A DNA stretch of 64,000 bases from UBA5239 sp040394635 (GCA_040394635.1 JBEBRW010000005.1:67302-131301); one strand, 5' to 3'; positions 26,475 through 35,220 are shown, counted from the stretch's first letter. Made by a program: numbers and translations. Notes: generated by a model not told the origin, from the letters alone.

Positions 26475-27419
26475 ATGTCATTCAGAATCGGACTTGCCGG
26501 CCTCTGTACCTCGCACCCGGAATGCTGGGTGCCGATCATCCGCGACCTGACCGCTGCCGGCCTGGTCGATGTGGAAGTAACCGCAGCCTGGGATTCGGGC
26601 GAAACGCGCGCAGAAGGATTTGCCGCCGAGTTCTGCCGTCAGTTTGAAATACCGCACGCAATTGACAACCTCGCCGATATGCTGCCGCTGGTCGACGGTG
26701 TGATCGTCCACACCACCAACTGGGACCGCCATATCGAACAAGGCAAGCTTTTCGTCGAGGCGGGCAAGGCGGTATTTCTCGACAAACCGATCGTCGGAAA
26801 CCTGCGCGACGCGGGGATATTTCTCGACTGGCTCAAACAGGGCAAACGCATCACCGGCGGCTCGTCGCTGCGCTTCACCAGAGAAGTCGCTGAACTGCTG
26901 GAAAAACCTGTGGAGGAACGCGGCGAGATCCACACGGCTTACGCGGCGATCGGCGTGGATGATTTCAACTATGGGATTCATGCTTATTCGCTGCTGTCGC
27001 AGCTGATGGGGCCGGGAATTCTGTATGCACAATTTTTCGACGCCTCGGTACAGAAACAGATTCTGCTGAAATGGAAAAGCGGACAGAGTGCCATTCTGAC
27101 CATCGGCCCCACCAGTTGGCTGCCGTTCAATGTGACGGCGGTGACCAATAAAAAAGTGTATCAGGTGGGGGTTGACAATTCGCGTATTTACCGCAGTCTA
27201 CTGGAGGCGGTACTGCCGTATTTGAGCGGCAAAACCGATACGGCTCCGTTGGATGCGGCGAGTATTCTGGAGCCCGAACTGGCAGCGATGGCAGCGCGGA
27301 TTTCATGGATGAATAATGGTCAAAAGGTATTTCTGAGCGATCTACGCCTGGACGACCCCGGCTACGACGGCACAGAGTTTGCGCTAAGCTACCGCCGCGC
27401 CAGAATGAGCGCAAAATAG
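26475..27419 (+). CDS. Gfo/Idh/MocA-family oxidoreductase
   Basis: A 314-residue NAD(P)-dependent oxidoreductase. The Rossmann start is FRIGLAGLCTSHPECWVPII, with a SHPE variant of the glycine loop. The cofactor motif EKP appears as LDKP in AVFLDKPIVGN near residue 100. The C-terminal half forms the alpha/beta substrate domain (HAYSLLSQLMGPG). GAGGAGA precedes the ATG. It is encoded with the MDR dehydrogenase, suggesting two-step oxidation/reduction of a sugar. Substrate unknown. The gene ends two bases before a large inverted-repeat element. Confidence 0.8.
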   Translation: MSFRIGLAGLCTSHPECWVPIIRDLTAAGLVDVEVTAAWDSGETRAEGFAAEFCRQFEIPHAIDNLADMLPLVDGVIVHTTNWDRHIEQGKLFVEAGKAVFLDKPIVGNLRDAGIFLDWLKQGKRITGGSSLRFTREVAELLEKPVEERGEIHTAYAAIGVDDFNYGIHAYSLLSQLMGPGILYAQFFDASVQKQILLKWKSGQSAILTIGPTSWLPFNVTAVTNKKVYQVGVDNSRIYRSLLEAVLPYLSGKTDTAPLDAASILEPELAAMAARISWMNNGQKVFLSDLRLDDPGYDGTEFALSYRRARMSAK

Positions 27420-27423
27420 AGAA

Positions 27424-27861
27424 TAATTACGAATTGCGAATTACGAATTACGAATTAAAAAGACATGCCGCCGGGTGCTACCCGGACGCAGTCCAGCGCG
27501 CGGATAGCGCTGGCCGCCCCTGGGGCGGAACAAAAATAAGCCGCGCAGCGGCGCTATCCTAAAATCTACAACTCACCTGAGAGCGAGGTTGAAAAAGCGC
27601 AAAGCTGATTTTTCAACATTGAGCGAAAAGGTGGAGCCATTATCGCCTTCTCGCTCAACATTGAGCTGAAAAGATAGCTACCGCTATATCTCTTCAGCTC
27701 AATATCGCTTCCAGGCAAGAGGATTGTATTAGAATAGCGCCGCTGCACAGCTTACATTTTACTCCGCCTTAGAGGCGGGCAGCGCTGTCCGCGCGCTGCA
27801 CTGCGTCCGGGCAAGCGCCCGGCGGCGAGTTTATTTTCTTGAATTCGTAATTCGTAATTAC
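27424..27861. repeat. 438-bp nested inverted-repeat element
   Basis: The outer ends carry (T)ACGAATTACGAATT on the left (27427-27456) and its complement on the right (27839-27861). Inside are arms of ~110 bp, similar in inverted orientation (GCCGCCGGG... at about 27466 and its complement near 27827; AGCGGCGCTAT near 27547 and complement near 27735). The core holds three hairpins: GTTGAAAAA/TTTTTCAAC (27588/27609), TTGAGCGA/TCGCTCAA (27619/27651), TTGAGCTGAA/TTCAGCTCAA (27661/27693). It exactly fills the space between convergent stops at 27419 and 27864 and has no credible gene. Confidence 0.8.
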
Positions 27862-27863
27862 TT

Positions 27864-28463
27864 TCAGATGTAGGGATTCGTTTGTTTTTCGCGCTCGATG
27901 GTGGTGTACGGGCCATGGCCGGGATACACCTTCAGTTCGACGGGCAGCGTCATGAGCCGTTCGCCAATCGAATCCATCAGGCGGCGGTGATTGCCGCCCG
28001 GCAGGTCGGTACGTCCGACCGAACCCGCAAACAGCGTATCACCCGAAAACAATACCGGAAATTGTTTGAAATAAAAACAAACCCCGCCCGGCGTGTGCCC
28101 CGGGGTTTCGATAATCTCGAAATCAGCCGATTGATATGCCGTGTCCGGCTGCGGCAGGTCCGAGGCCGGCGGCAGCCACGGCGGCAACGCATTGGCCGGA
28201 CTGAAATAAAGATCGTGATCACGTTCATGCAGATAGACGGTCCGGACACCAAGCTTCTTGGCGGTTTCGCCCACCGCGCCGATATGGTCGATGTGCGCGT
28301 GCGTCAGCAGAATCACCCGGTTCGTGCAATTGAAACTCTGGGCCAGTTGGACGATGTTGTCGGCGTCGCCGCCCGGATCGATGATATACAGCGTCTGCCC
28401 CACGGGCACCAGATAGCAGTTTACTTCCAGCATTCCGACGGGTTCTGTGATGAAATCAGCCAT
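27864..28463 (-). CDS. Metallo-beta-lactamase-fold hydrolase (glyoxalase II-like)
   Basis: A 199-residue cytoplasmic hydrolase of the small GloB/YcbL-type group. The metal motif is LLTHAHIDHIGA (HxHxDH), with a later His in ETPGHTPGG, the bridging Asp in LFSGDTLF, and a final His in VYPGHGP. Known relatives hydrolyse thioesters such as S-lactoylglutathione or persulfides. Start ATG 28463. It lies 13 bases after the Bax-inhibitor gene on the same strand and is probably co-transcribed. The exact substrate is not predictable; all metal ligands are present. Confidence 0.88.
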   Translation of the reverse strand: MADFITEPVGMLEVNCYLVPVGQTLYIIDPGGDADNIVQLAQSFNCTNRVILLTHAHIDHIGAVGETAKKLGVRTVYLHERDHDLYFSPANALPPWLPPASDLPQPDTAYQSADFEIIETPGHTPGGVCFYFKQFPVLFSGDTLFAGSVGRTDLPGGNHRRLMDSIGERLMTLPVELKVYPGHGPYTTIEREKQTNPYI

Positions 28464-28476
28464 GAGTCAGTCCCGT

Positions 28477-29202
28477 TTATCGTCTGTTGCCGAAGATTCG
28501 GAGCAACATGATGAAAAGGTTGATGAAGTCGAGATAGAGGTGGAGCGCGCCAAGGATGGCGATTTTCCCCACCGTATCACGGTCGCTGGAGCTGTCCATG
28601 GAAACGCTCAGGTTCTTGATTTTCTGCGCGTCAAAGGCGGTCAACCCGGTGAAAACGATGATCCCGATGATGGTGATCACCCACTGCAGCGCATTGCTTC
28701 CCATAAATATATTGACGATCGAAGCGACGATAAGCCCGAACAGGGCCATGAGGAGAATGCTCCCCCAGCTGGTCAAGTCGCGCTTTGTGACGAACCCATA
28801 GATGCACATGCCCCCGAACATACAGGCGGTGACCAGGAAGGTCGAGGCAATGCTCGCCGGGGTATAGGCAAACAGGATCAGCGAAAGCGTGATGCCGCTG
28901 ACGATGGAATAAATGACAAACAGTACGCCCGCCACCACGGCGTTGATGCGATTGATGCCCCATGAGATCGCGATCACCAGACCGAATTCAAGGATAACCA
29001 GTCCGAGAACCGATCCAGGGTTGGTCTTGACGGCCTGTTGAACCGAGTCGATGGTGAGGACGGCCCACGCAGCCAGCGCGGTCAGCAGCAAGCCGCCGCA
29101 CATCCAGCCATAGACCTGATTGATGAAGCTGATAGTGACCGCTTCGCTGCGCCGGGTTCCGAGTTCGCGGTATTCTTCGCGATAGTTATCGAAATTAGAC
29201 AT
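28477..29202 (-). CDS. Bax inhibitor-1/YccA-family membrane protein
   Basis: A 241-residue inner-membrane protein with seven hydrophobic helices, of the TMBIM/BI-1 group whose studied bacterial member is a pH-gated calcium leak. Family marks: INQVYGWMCGGLLLTALAAW near the first helix, the conserved glycine-rich helices ACMFGGMCIYGF and TKRDLTSWGSILLMALFGLI, and the C-terminal LHLYLDFINLFIMLLRIFG. The start at 29202 has GGAG six to ten bases upstream, whereas the open frame starts at 29229. It is upstream of the MBL hydrolase and divergent from the S41 protease. Confidence 0.9.
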   Translation of the reverse strand: MSNFDNYREEYRELGTRRSEAVTISFINQVYGWMCGGLLLTALAAWAVLTIDSVQQAVKTNPGSVLGLVILEFGLVIAISWGINRINAVVAGVLFVIYSIVSGITLSLILFAYTPASIASTFLVTACMFGGMCIYGFVTKRDLTSWGSILLMALFGLIVASIVNIFMGSNALQWVITIIGIIVFTGLTAFDAQKIKNLSVSMDSSSDRDTVGKIAILGALHLYLDFINLFIMLLRIFGNRR

Positions 29203-29285
29203 TAAAATTTCTCCTGTTTTAGTTGGCAATCATACTATTAAGATATATATTATTGCCGAAAAAGCAATCTGTTGTGGAGAAAAAT

Positions 29286-30533
29286 ATGCGTCTAATTTTA
29301 TCATTGGCCCTCTGTATGGCCTTTCTGCTCCCGTGCCGCGGCGACGATGCAGCGCCGGATGATGATCAGGCCAAGTATCGTGCGCTGGCGACTTTTGCGG
29401 CTGTGCTGGAAATGGTTCACGGCCGCTACATCGACTCCGACAAGGTTTCTTATGAACGGCTGATCCAGGCGGCAATCAAGGGCATGATGCAGGACCTGGA
29501 TACCTACACCGGGTACGAAAGCCGGGAACAGCACGAGGAGAGCGTCCGGGTGTTGGGCGGCGAAACGGTCGGCGTCGGGATCGTGGTCAACAAGCGCCGG
29601 GGCGAACCGTTGGAAGTGATCACGCCGCTGGAAGGCTCGCCCGCCGAGGCCGCCGGCATCAAAGCCGGGGCGCATATCCTGAAAATCAACGACACCGAGA
29701 CCAGAAACATCACGCTGCAGGACTGCCTGAAACTGATTCAGGGCAAGCCGGACACCGCGGTGGAGCTGACAATACAGAACCGCGGCGACGAGAAGCCGTC
29801 TTCGGTGACGCTCAGCCGCAAAAACATCGCTTATGGCTCGATCCCGCCGCACGGCGTGAAGATGGTCGAAGGCGATATCGGCTATATCCGGATCATGGTT
29901 TTCAACTCCAACACCGCCAAGGATTTCGACCGGGCGCTACGCAAGCTGAAAAGGACCGATGGCGGGCTCAAATCGCTGGTCGTCGACATGCGCAACAACC
30001 CCGGTGGACTGCTCAATGCCGCCGTGGACCTCTGCAGCCGGTTCCTGAAGCCGGATTCGGTGGTGCTCTATACCTCCTCGCGGGAGGCGGGCAGCGAAGA
30101 AGCCATCAAATCCTACGAAGTCAAAAACGGTGTCGACCCGGAAGTCAAGGTGGTGGTCCTGATCAATGAATTCAGCGCATCGGCCGCGGAGATTTTCACC
30201 GGGGCGCTGATGGACAATAAACGCGCGGTCAGCATCGGTGCCCGGAGCTTCGGCAAAGCCACGGTGCAGAACATTCAGGAACTGCCGGACGGTTCCGCCA
30301 TCCGGCTGACCATCGGCAAATACCTGACGCCATCCAAGAAGCCGATTCAGGGAATCGGTATCACCCCGGATATCACCGTGACGGTACCGCCCGCCGAAAA
30401 GGTGGCGCTCTATTCGCAGCTGGCGATTTACCCGGGCGTGGTCAAACCGGACATGCCGGACGCACTTACCGATGAAGCCCTGGCCAAAGCCGTGGAAGAA
30501 CTGAAAAAACCGGCAACCCCGGAAACGCCCTGA
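29286..30533 (+). CDS. S41 C-terminal processing peptidase with PDZ domain
   Basis: A 415-residue exported serine protease (signal RLILSLALCMAFLLPCRG). An N-terminal helical part (MVHGRYIDSDKVSYERLIQAAIKGMMQDLDTYTGY) is followed by a PDZ domain (VGVGIVVNKRRGEPLEVITPLEGSPAEAAGIKAG) and the catalytic core, with the Ser in NEFSASAAEIFTGAL and the Lys in SFGKATVQ. CtpA-type enzymes trim C-termini of envelope proteins. ATG 29286 has GGAG eight bases upstream. The divergent promoter region (29203-29285) is short and contains GGCAAT/ATTGCC inverted arms. Confidence 0.92.
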   Translation: MRLILSLALCMAFLLPCRGDDAAPDDDQAKYRALATFAAVLEMVHGRYIDSDKVSYERLIQAAIKGMMQDLDTYTGYESREQHEESVRVLGGETVGVGIVVNKRRGEPLEVITPLEGSPAEAAGIKAGAHILKINDTETRNITLQDCLKLIQGKPDTAVELTIQNRGDEKPSSVTLSRKNIAYGSIPPHGVKMVEGDIGYIRIMVFNSNTAKDFDRALRKLKRTDGGLKSLVVDMRNNPGGLLNAAVDLCSRFLKPDSVVLYTSSREAGSEEAIKSYEVKNGVDPEVKVVVLINEFSASAAEIFTGALMDNKRAVSIGARSFGKATVQNIQELPDGSAIRLTIGKYLTPSKKPIQGIGITPDITVTVPPAEKVALYSQLAIYPGVVKPDMPDALTDEALAKAVEELKKPATPETP

Positions 30534-30654
30534 CCGCGAAAATCGATCTTTCTTTGTGATTCTTCCCGGAAATTTCCGTGCCTTCCGTGATTAAAATTCC
30601 CCCGGTCCGTTCCCTCAAATCCGGTATAGCGGCCAACTTTTTTCGTTTAGGGTA

Positions 30655-30682
30655 TTGACATTGCCCGGATCGGTTGTATAAT
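30655..30682 (+). promoter_or_regulatory. Strong promoter of the free-standing RNA
   Basis: TTGACA (30655-30660) and TATAAT (30677-30682), 16-bp spacer, both perfect. Transcription should start at about 30689-30691, where the structured segment begins. No start codon or coding frame follows. Confidence 0.85.
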
Positions 30683-30689
30683 CATAGTA

Positions 30690-30847
30690 GAACAAGTCTG
30701 TCAGGGTACAAACCCGAGTGAAGAAACTCACAACCATACGCTTAGATGCGTGACAGACGGGAAGGAGAGCCGTTCCGGAGCCTGTAGAGGTTGAAGATGT
30801 AGAGTGTGTTGGAGGCCCGGGACCACTGAAAACTCTCCTTCCTTTTC
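30690..30847 (+). ncRNA. Structured small RNA of about 157 nt with own promoter and terminator
   Basis: Directly after the promoter, GTCTGTCA (30696-30703) pairs with TGACAGAC (30751-30758), a perfect 8-bp stem. It closes a junction with three small hairpins: GGGT/ACCC (about 30704), GAGT/ACTC (about 30716) and ACGC/GCGT (about 30738). A second domain is enclosed by GGAAGGAGAG (30760-30769) and CTCTCCTTCC (30833-30842), 10 perfect bp, then TTTT. Inside, GTTCC/GGGAC and GCCT/AGGC extend the rod. It lacks the 4.5S RNA GGAAGNAGCAG loop and does not fold as a simple 6S rod. Acido-Lenti-1 is a candidate family I cannot confirm. Confidence 0.7.
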
Positions 30848-30994
30848 ATTTTTATCCATAAGCATTCCTACAGCTTCACTTCTTATTCCGTTATTTCTTT
30901 AACCCACTATCTCCGTGGTTAATCCCTTCTGTTTATAAAGACTGAGGTCGTTGCCGTTGTTGCGTTCGTGTTAAAAAAAATTCTTTTGCGGGTA

Positions 30995-31022
30995 TTGACA
31001 ATTTGGAAAAAGCCTGTATAAT
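30995..31022 (+). promoter_or_regulatory. Promoter of the LacI-type gene at 31058
   Basis: TTGACA (30995-31000) and TATAAT (31017-31022), 16-bp spacer. The stretch 30848-30994 between the small RNA and this promoter holds no gene; 30902-30925 has a short CTCCGTGGTTAAT fragment of the dispersed repeat. Confidence 0.85.
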
Positions 31023-31050
31023 AATTTGTGTAGCGTTAAACAAATACAGG
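31013..31050 (+). promoter_or_regulatory. Possible operator: CCTGTAT...ATACAGG inverted arms
   Basis: CCTGTAT (31013-31019) and ATACAGG (31044-31050) flank the -10 box and start site; inner ATTTGT (31024-31029) and ACAAAT (31040-31045) are also inverted. Suited for autoregulation by the LacI protein encoded next. Confidence 0.45.
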
Positions 31051-31057
31051 TTTACCC

Positions 31058-32089
31058 ATGATTAAACTGGAACGAAAAGCAACTTTAAAAGACGTGGCCC
31101 GGGAAGCCGGACTCAGCGTCATGACCGTTTCTTATGTTTTGAACGGCAAGAAGTTGAATCATGCCAACGAAAAGAACCGCGAGCGGATTTTCGCCGCCGC
31201 CGAGAAACTGAATTACCGCCCGAACCTGCACGCGCGCCGTCTGGTTACACCGAAAAATAATATCATCGGATTGCTGATCGACAGTCAGGCGCCGATGTTT
31301 TATAAGGACGTGATGTTTGAGCTGGAGAAGCTCGCCTTCGCCAAGGGCTACCGTCTCCAGATCGGGATGATGCACGAGAGCCTCGACTCCATCTGCCATT
31401 ATATCGACGACTTCCTCGGGTCCGGCATCGACAGCGTCATCTGCCTGTCGCACAATTACCCGGACTTCGGCGCGCAGGTGCCGGCCATGTTCGAGCCGTT
31501 CAAGCATGTGGTATTTCTCGAGGAGCCGCAGGCGCCGACCCGTTTTCCGGTAGTCGTGGCCGATCACTACACCAATTATTTCAACGCGGTAAGCGAGCTG
31601 TTGAAGCGCGGCCGCCGCCGTATTTTCAGCTGCCGGGCGCATTATCTGGACAAGGCCTACAGCGAAGGGCGGCGCGGCTTCTTCGATGCGTACAAGGCCC
31701 AGGGCATCCCGGCGGAAGATCATTTCTGGTGGGATTGCGATAACGGCCTGTGGCCGGATTATGCGAAAGCGGAAAAAGAACTGAAGCGGCTCCTGCCGGA
31801 AAAACCGGACGCGCTGATCGTCAACACCGATGAGACGCTCTTCTGGTGCCTGAATGTCCTGTGCGACCAGGGCTTCCAGGTGCCGCAGGATATCGCGTTG
31901 TTCAGCGCCAATCTCGGCCGCTACGGCAAGGCGGCGCGGCCAAGTTTCTGCGGATTCGATTACAATTCAGCGGAAATGGGACAGCTGGTCATCGATCACC
32001 TGCTCGATTTCATGGAGCCCGGGAGCGATGCGGCCCCGCCGCCTCATAACCTGGTCCGTGCCAAACTGTTCTGGGGGAACTCATGTTAA
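31058..32089 (+). CDS. LacI-family transcriptional regulator
   Basis: A 343-residue repressor. HTH: ATLKDVAREAGLSVMTVSYVLNGKK, hinge YRPNLHARRLVTPKNNIIGLLID. The effector domain has ALIVNTDETLFWCLNVLCDQGFQVPQDIALFSANLG. It is followed 34 bases on by a pseudopilin and then an exported beta-helix protein, the same order as in the first cassette of the window. The likely ligand is an oligosaccharide derived from a pectin-like or other polyuronate substrate, judged only from the beta-helix neighbour. Confidence 0.9.
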   Translation: MIKLERKATLKDVAREAGLSVMTVSYVLNGKKLNHANEKNRERIFAAAEKLNYRPNLHARRLVTPKNNIIGLLIDSQAPMFYKDVMFELEKLAFAKGYRLQIGMMHESLDSICHYIDDFLGSGIDSVICLSHNYPDFGAQVPAMFEPFKHVVFLEEPQAPTRFPVVVADHYTNYFNAVSELLKRGRRRIFSCRAHYLDKAYSEGRRGFFDAYKAQGIPAEDHFWWDCDNGLWPDYAKAEKELKRLLPEKPDALIVNTDETLFWCLNVLCDQGFQVPQDIALFSANLGRYGKAARPSFCGFDYNSAEMGQLVIDHLLDFMEPGSDAAPPPHNLVRAKLFWGNSC

Positions 32090-32123
32090 ATAAATATCAA
32101 GATCATTAAATCGGAGGATAAAA

Positions 32124-32822
32124 ATGAAAAAATGTTTTACACTTATTGAACTCCTGGTTGTTATTGCAATCATCGCAATCCTGGCGGCCATGTTGCTGCC
32201 GGCACTGAACAAAGCGCGGGAAAAAGCTCACGCGTCATCCTGCATAAGCAAGCTCAAGCAGCTTGGAGCGGCAAGCGTCATGTATGCGGACGACAATAAC
32301 GGATTCATGCCCGGGCGCGGAGTCTGGCCGGAATATGTTTTCTGGACCAACCGGGTCGGCCCGTATCTGGGAATTCCCATGCGGACCAGTTCCAGAGGCG
32401 ATAACATTTTCTATACCGACCGGGCATATCCGATATTCCGGTGCGCTTCGGTCACCGACAGTGATGCCGACAATGATCTGGCTAATTTCTGTATCGAGAC
32501 CAGGGCAGCGTACGGCACTAACGGCTCGGGCTATGGCATCAATAACCGCGCAGCAACCATGCAGGAGGCGAGCGGTGCCTTAATCACTTCGGCCGTAGGT
32601 TGCAAGGTCAGCCGTTGTACGCGTCCGTCGCAGGTATTCTGGCTGTTCGATATGGGTGCCAAATACGCGGCTGCGGACTTCAATACGCCGTTGCGAGTCG
32701 GTTACGTACACAGCAGCATGACCAATGTGTCGCATCTTGACGGAAGCGTCAAGCCGTATCCCCGCAACATCACCTGCAATACGGTCAGCGACCCCGAATA
32801 TTTGAACTGGAAACCATATTAA
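32124..32822 (+). CDS. Type II pseudopilin-like protein with H-X9-DG C-terminus
   Basis: A 232-residue protein with prepilin leader KKCFTLIELLVVIAI, the helix, and NKAREKAHASSCISKLKQLG. The C-terminal motif is HSSMTNVSHLDGSVKPY, still H-X9-DG but without the His usually following. GGAGG precedes the ATG. It lies between the LacI gene and the beta-helix gene, all on one strand, so it is likely in the same regulon. Confidence 0.87.
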   Translation: MKKCFTLIELLVVIAIIAILAAMLLPALNKAREKAHASSCISKLKQLGAASVMYADDNNGFMPGRGVWPEYVFWTNRVGPYLGIPMRTSSRGDNIFYTDRAYPIFRCASVTDSDADNDLANFCIETRAAYGTNGSGYGINNRAATMQEASGALITSAVGCKVSRCTRPSQVFWLFDMGAKYAAADFNTPLRVGYVHSSMTNVSHLDGSVKPYPRNITCNTVSDPEYLNWKPY

Positions 32823-32841
32823 TCTACAAGGAATGCATGAC

Positions 32842-34233
32842 ATGAAAAAATTCGGATTTTATCTGACTGTACTGTTGGCCCTTATCCTGATGGGCGCCTC
32901 GGCTGAAACAATCACTCTCAAGCCCGGAGAATATCCCATAACCACAAATACCACCTATGATAAAACCGTTGTATTTGAGCAGGGGGCGTATCTGACCATC
33001 GCCCCAGATGTTACCGTCACCTTCAACCAAGGCTTCACTGCCGGAGAATGGCACATTTTCCGCGGCAAAGGCAAAATAGCGGGGGTGCGGAAGCTCATTC
33101 CTGAGTGGTTCGGAGCCATCGGCAATGGCAAGGCCGATGATACGGAAGCTTTGCAGCGAACGCTGGACTCCTGCCGGGACCAGGGATTCGGGGCGGGTGC
33201 CGGCAATGTGATTGTCCTGAAAGGTATTCACCTGGTCGGCAGCCTGAACGCCGATACCACGTATTTGAATATTCATTCGGAAAATGCCTGGCTGATTGCC
33301 AAACCCGCCGGAAATTATCCTTATCTGATCCGGTTCAGCAAGCACTTCTGCAAAGTCACCGGGACCCTCTCCATTGACGGGAATTACAATCTTGGTTATG
33401 ACTGCATGATCAATGTCAATACGCGTCACTTCATCGGAAATGACATCGTAATCTGGCGGGCGAACCTCGCGTGGCTTTTCGGTGATCGCTCCTGGGCGAC
33501 CAGCGGCAAACCCGGCGATGCGGAAAAGGGCGACAGCGAAGTCCAGATCAATGGCGGCTCAACGGTGCATTGCCTGCGTGGAGTGGAAGCGGTCGGTGCC
33601 AATACGATCATCCATTTTAACAATGCTCATATTTATTCATATCCCTGGACCTTGCAGGCAGGCGACCCCCGCAAGGAAGCCTGGGAAGCGGCGGATTCGA
33701 CGCTGGTCAGGAGCATTGGCAGCCTGATTTATTTCACCGGCGGCGGCCTGGCGAATTTCACGTCCAAAGTACCGTTAATCGAAGTTCAGCCGATCCGCTG
33801 CACCCAGCGCGAATATTTCAGCAATTACGGAGCGGTATCCGTGGCCAACACGCATATTGAGTCCGGCAATCTCTTCGCCACGGCCAATCCCAATAAAATT
33901 CCGAATCAGGATTACCAGGGCAATCCCACGGTACAAGACATGATCAGCTTGACGATGACCTCATGCGGAGGATACCTCAGCGGCGGCAATGCCATATTGA
34001 TCAACACCGACCCGTTATTCAGTGGCGGTATTGTGGTCGATAACTGCAATTTTTATGCTTATCACCGCGATGCCCCTCTGGCAAAAATCGGCAATCCCAA
34101 AGCATGGATAAAAATCGACGAATACAGTGTCAACGACAAGCATTCAAAAGGCATAAATTCCGTCATCGGCGGCAAAAGAATCTATACCGAATATAAGATA
34201 TCCGAGGCCGGCGCCCGACCACAAGCCCGGTAA
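32842..34233 (+). CDS. Exported pectate-lyase-superfamily beta-helix protein
   Basis: A 463-residue exported protein (signal KKFGFYLTVLLALILMGASA). The pectate-lyase-like superfamily entry motif is plain: PEWFGAIGNGKADDTEALQRTLD near residues 85-107. The following region has many short beta-strand repeats typical of a right-handed helix. Such proteins include lyases, rhamnogalacturonases and non-catalytic surface proteins, and no catalytic set can be named by eye. ATG 32842 has AAGGA ten bases upstream; ATG 32833 is too close to it. The gene ends before a bidirectional terminator at 34248. Confidence 0.75.
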   Translation: MKKFGFYLTVLLALILMGASAETITLKPGEYPITTNTTYDKTVVFEQGAYLTIAPDVTVTFNQGFTAGEWHIFRGKGKIAGVRKLIPEWFGAIGNGKADDTEALQRTLDSCRDQGFGAGAGNVIVLKGIHLVGSLNADTTYLNIHSENAWLIAKPAGNYPYLIRFSKHFCKVTGTLSIDGNYNLGYDCMINVNTRHFIGNDIVIWRANLAWLFGDRSWATSGKPGDAEKGDSEVQINGGSTVHCLRGVEAVGANTIIHFNNAHIYSYPWTLQAGDPRKEAWEAADSTLVRSIGSLIYFTGGGLANFTSKVPLIEVQPIRCTQREYFSNYGAVSVANTHIESGNLFATANPNKIPNQDYQGNPTVQDMISLTMTSCGGYLSGGNAILINTDPLFSGGIVVDNCNFYAYHRDAPLAKIGNPKAWIKIDEYSVNDKHSKGINSVIGGKRIYTEYKISEAGARPQAR

Positions 34234-34247
34234 AAAAAGGGCACTAA

Positions 34248-34280
34248 AAAAGCCGGAGATTTCACCAATCTCCGGCTTTT
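34248..34280. terminator. Bidirectional terminator between convergent operons
   Basis: AAAAGCCGGAGATT (34248-34261) and AATCTCCGGCTTTT (34267-34280) form a perfect 14-bp stem with a 5-nt loop. T tracts occur on both strands. It ends the beta-helix gene from the left and the ECF operon from the right. Confidence 0.9.
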
Positions 34281-34296
34281 GCGTTTGTGGGTAGAA

Positions 34297-35220
34297 TTAC
34301 TTCATGATCGGGAAGAGCTCGTCGGCCATGCGCAGCGCGGTCTGGGCGATTGCGTCCTTGGCGGCGATGATGTAGGTCGCCCCGGCAATCGTTTCCTTGG
34401 TCGCCCCGGTGGCCAGGAGTTTGCGTTCACCGTTCTTGAGCTGGTAGATACTCAGTTCAAGCCTGGCGGTGGCACTGGTGAATTTGTGGTAAGTGCCGGA
34501 ATTGCTCGCCACGGCTTCGCCGACGATCTGGAAATCCGCATCCTTGGCGCTCTCGGCCACGGTGAAATCGAGCAGCAGCAGCAATTTCTTCAATTCAGTC
34601 TCGGCGGCGGGATCAGGCACCATGATGCTGATATCTTCCCGGACTGCGACATGGACCTTGCGTTTTTCGCCTTTGAGCGACTTCGACAAAGTATCGGCTA
34701 CGGAAAGAGAAGTTTTTTCCTTCGGCAGCAGTTTGGAACTTTGTTTTTCCAGAATGTCGAGGATTTTCTTGGCAAGCTCGGGGACCTGGTCCAGGTAATC
34801 GGCCGTGGCCGAGGAGACGCTGGCGGCGCGAACTTTGCTGGTTTCGGTGCCGATGATCTTGGCGGTCAGGTAACTTTTGCCGTCGACCTTGAGCAGCGAT
34901 CCGGTGATCAGGATCTTGGCGCCGGTCAGGCGGCCCAACTTGTTCTGGCTCTCGGAGTCGACCAGTCCCACAGATGACAACTGCAGTTCAGTCAGTATCT
35001 TGTCCAGTTCGGCACGTTCCACCATTTCGATATCGGCATTGCCGAGTTGCTCGGTGAGCAGGTCCGCCACGGACCGTCCCAGTTCGTTATTTCTGGGGTT
35101 GGGATCACGGCTCTCAAACGCCAGTACCGCGGTGGTCGGCACCATCAGCGTTTTTTCCTCCTCTGCACTCCAGGAGCAGAGGCACAGCCCGATCAGCATT
35201 GCTGAGAGGATCTTCTTCAT
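34297..35220 (-). CDS. Exported CsgG/FlgO-like protein, last gene of ECF operon
   Basis: A 307-residue exported protein (signal KKILSAMLIGLCLCSWSA). It resembles the CsgG/FlgO-like outer-membrane-associated fold: VPTTAVLAFESRD, GRSVADLLTEQLG, MVERAELDKILTELQLSSVGLVD, GAKILITGSLLKVDGKSYLTAKIIGTETSKV. The C-terminal third has a second, weaker copy (DADFQIVGEAVAS, ARLELSIYQLKNGERKLLATG). No lipobox Cys is clear after the signal. The start has GGAGAAAGG and overlaps the previous stop by four bases (ATGA). Members usually sit in the periplasm or outer membrane; a role in envelope assembly is inferred. Confidence 0.7.
   Translation of the reverse strand: MKKILSAMLIGLCLCSWSAEEEKTLMVPTTAVLAFESRDPNPRNNELGRSVADLLTEQLGNADIEMVERAELDKILTELQLSSVGLVDSESQNKLGRLTGAKILITGSLLKVDGKSYLTAKIIGTETSKVRAASVSSATADYLDQVPELAKKILDILEKQSSKLLPKEKTSLSVADTLSKSLKGEKRKVHVAVREDISIMVPDPAAETELKKLLLLLDFTVAESAKDADFQIVGEAVASNSGTYHKFTSATARLELSIYQLKNGERKLLATGATKETIAGATYIIAAKDAIAQTALRMADELFPIMK

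Noticed and set aside
27566..27748. A 60-codon frame inside the nested inverted repeat
   Set aside because: It merely reads through hairpin arms; no ribosome-binding site and no protein-like pattern.
30690..30847. 4.5S SRP RNA, 6S RNA or a cobalamin riboswitch
   Set aside because: Conserved SRP loop sequence, the simple 6S rod and the cobalamin box are all missing; no gene follows in riboswitch position.
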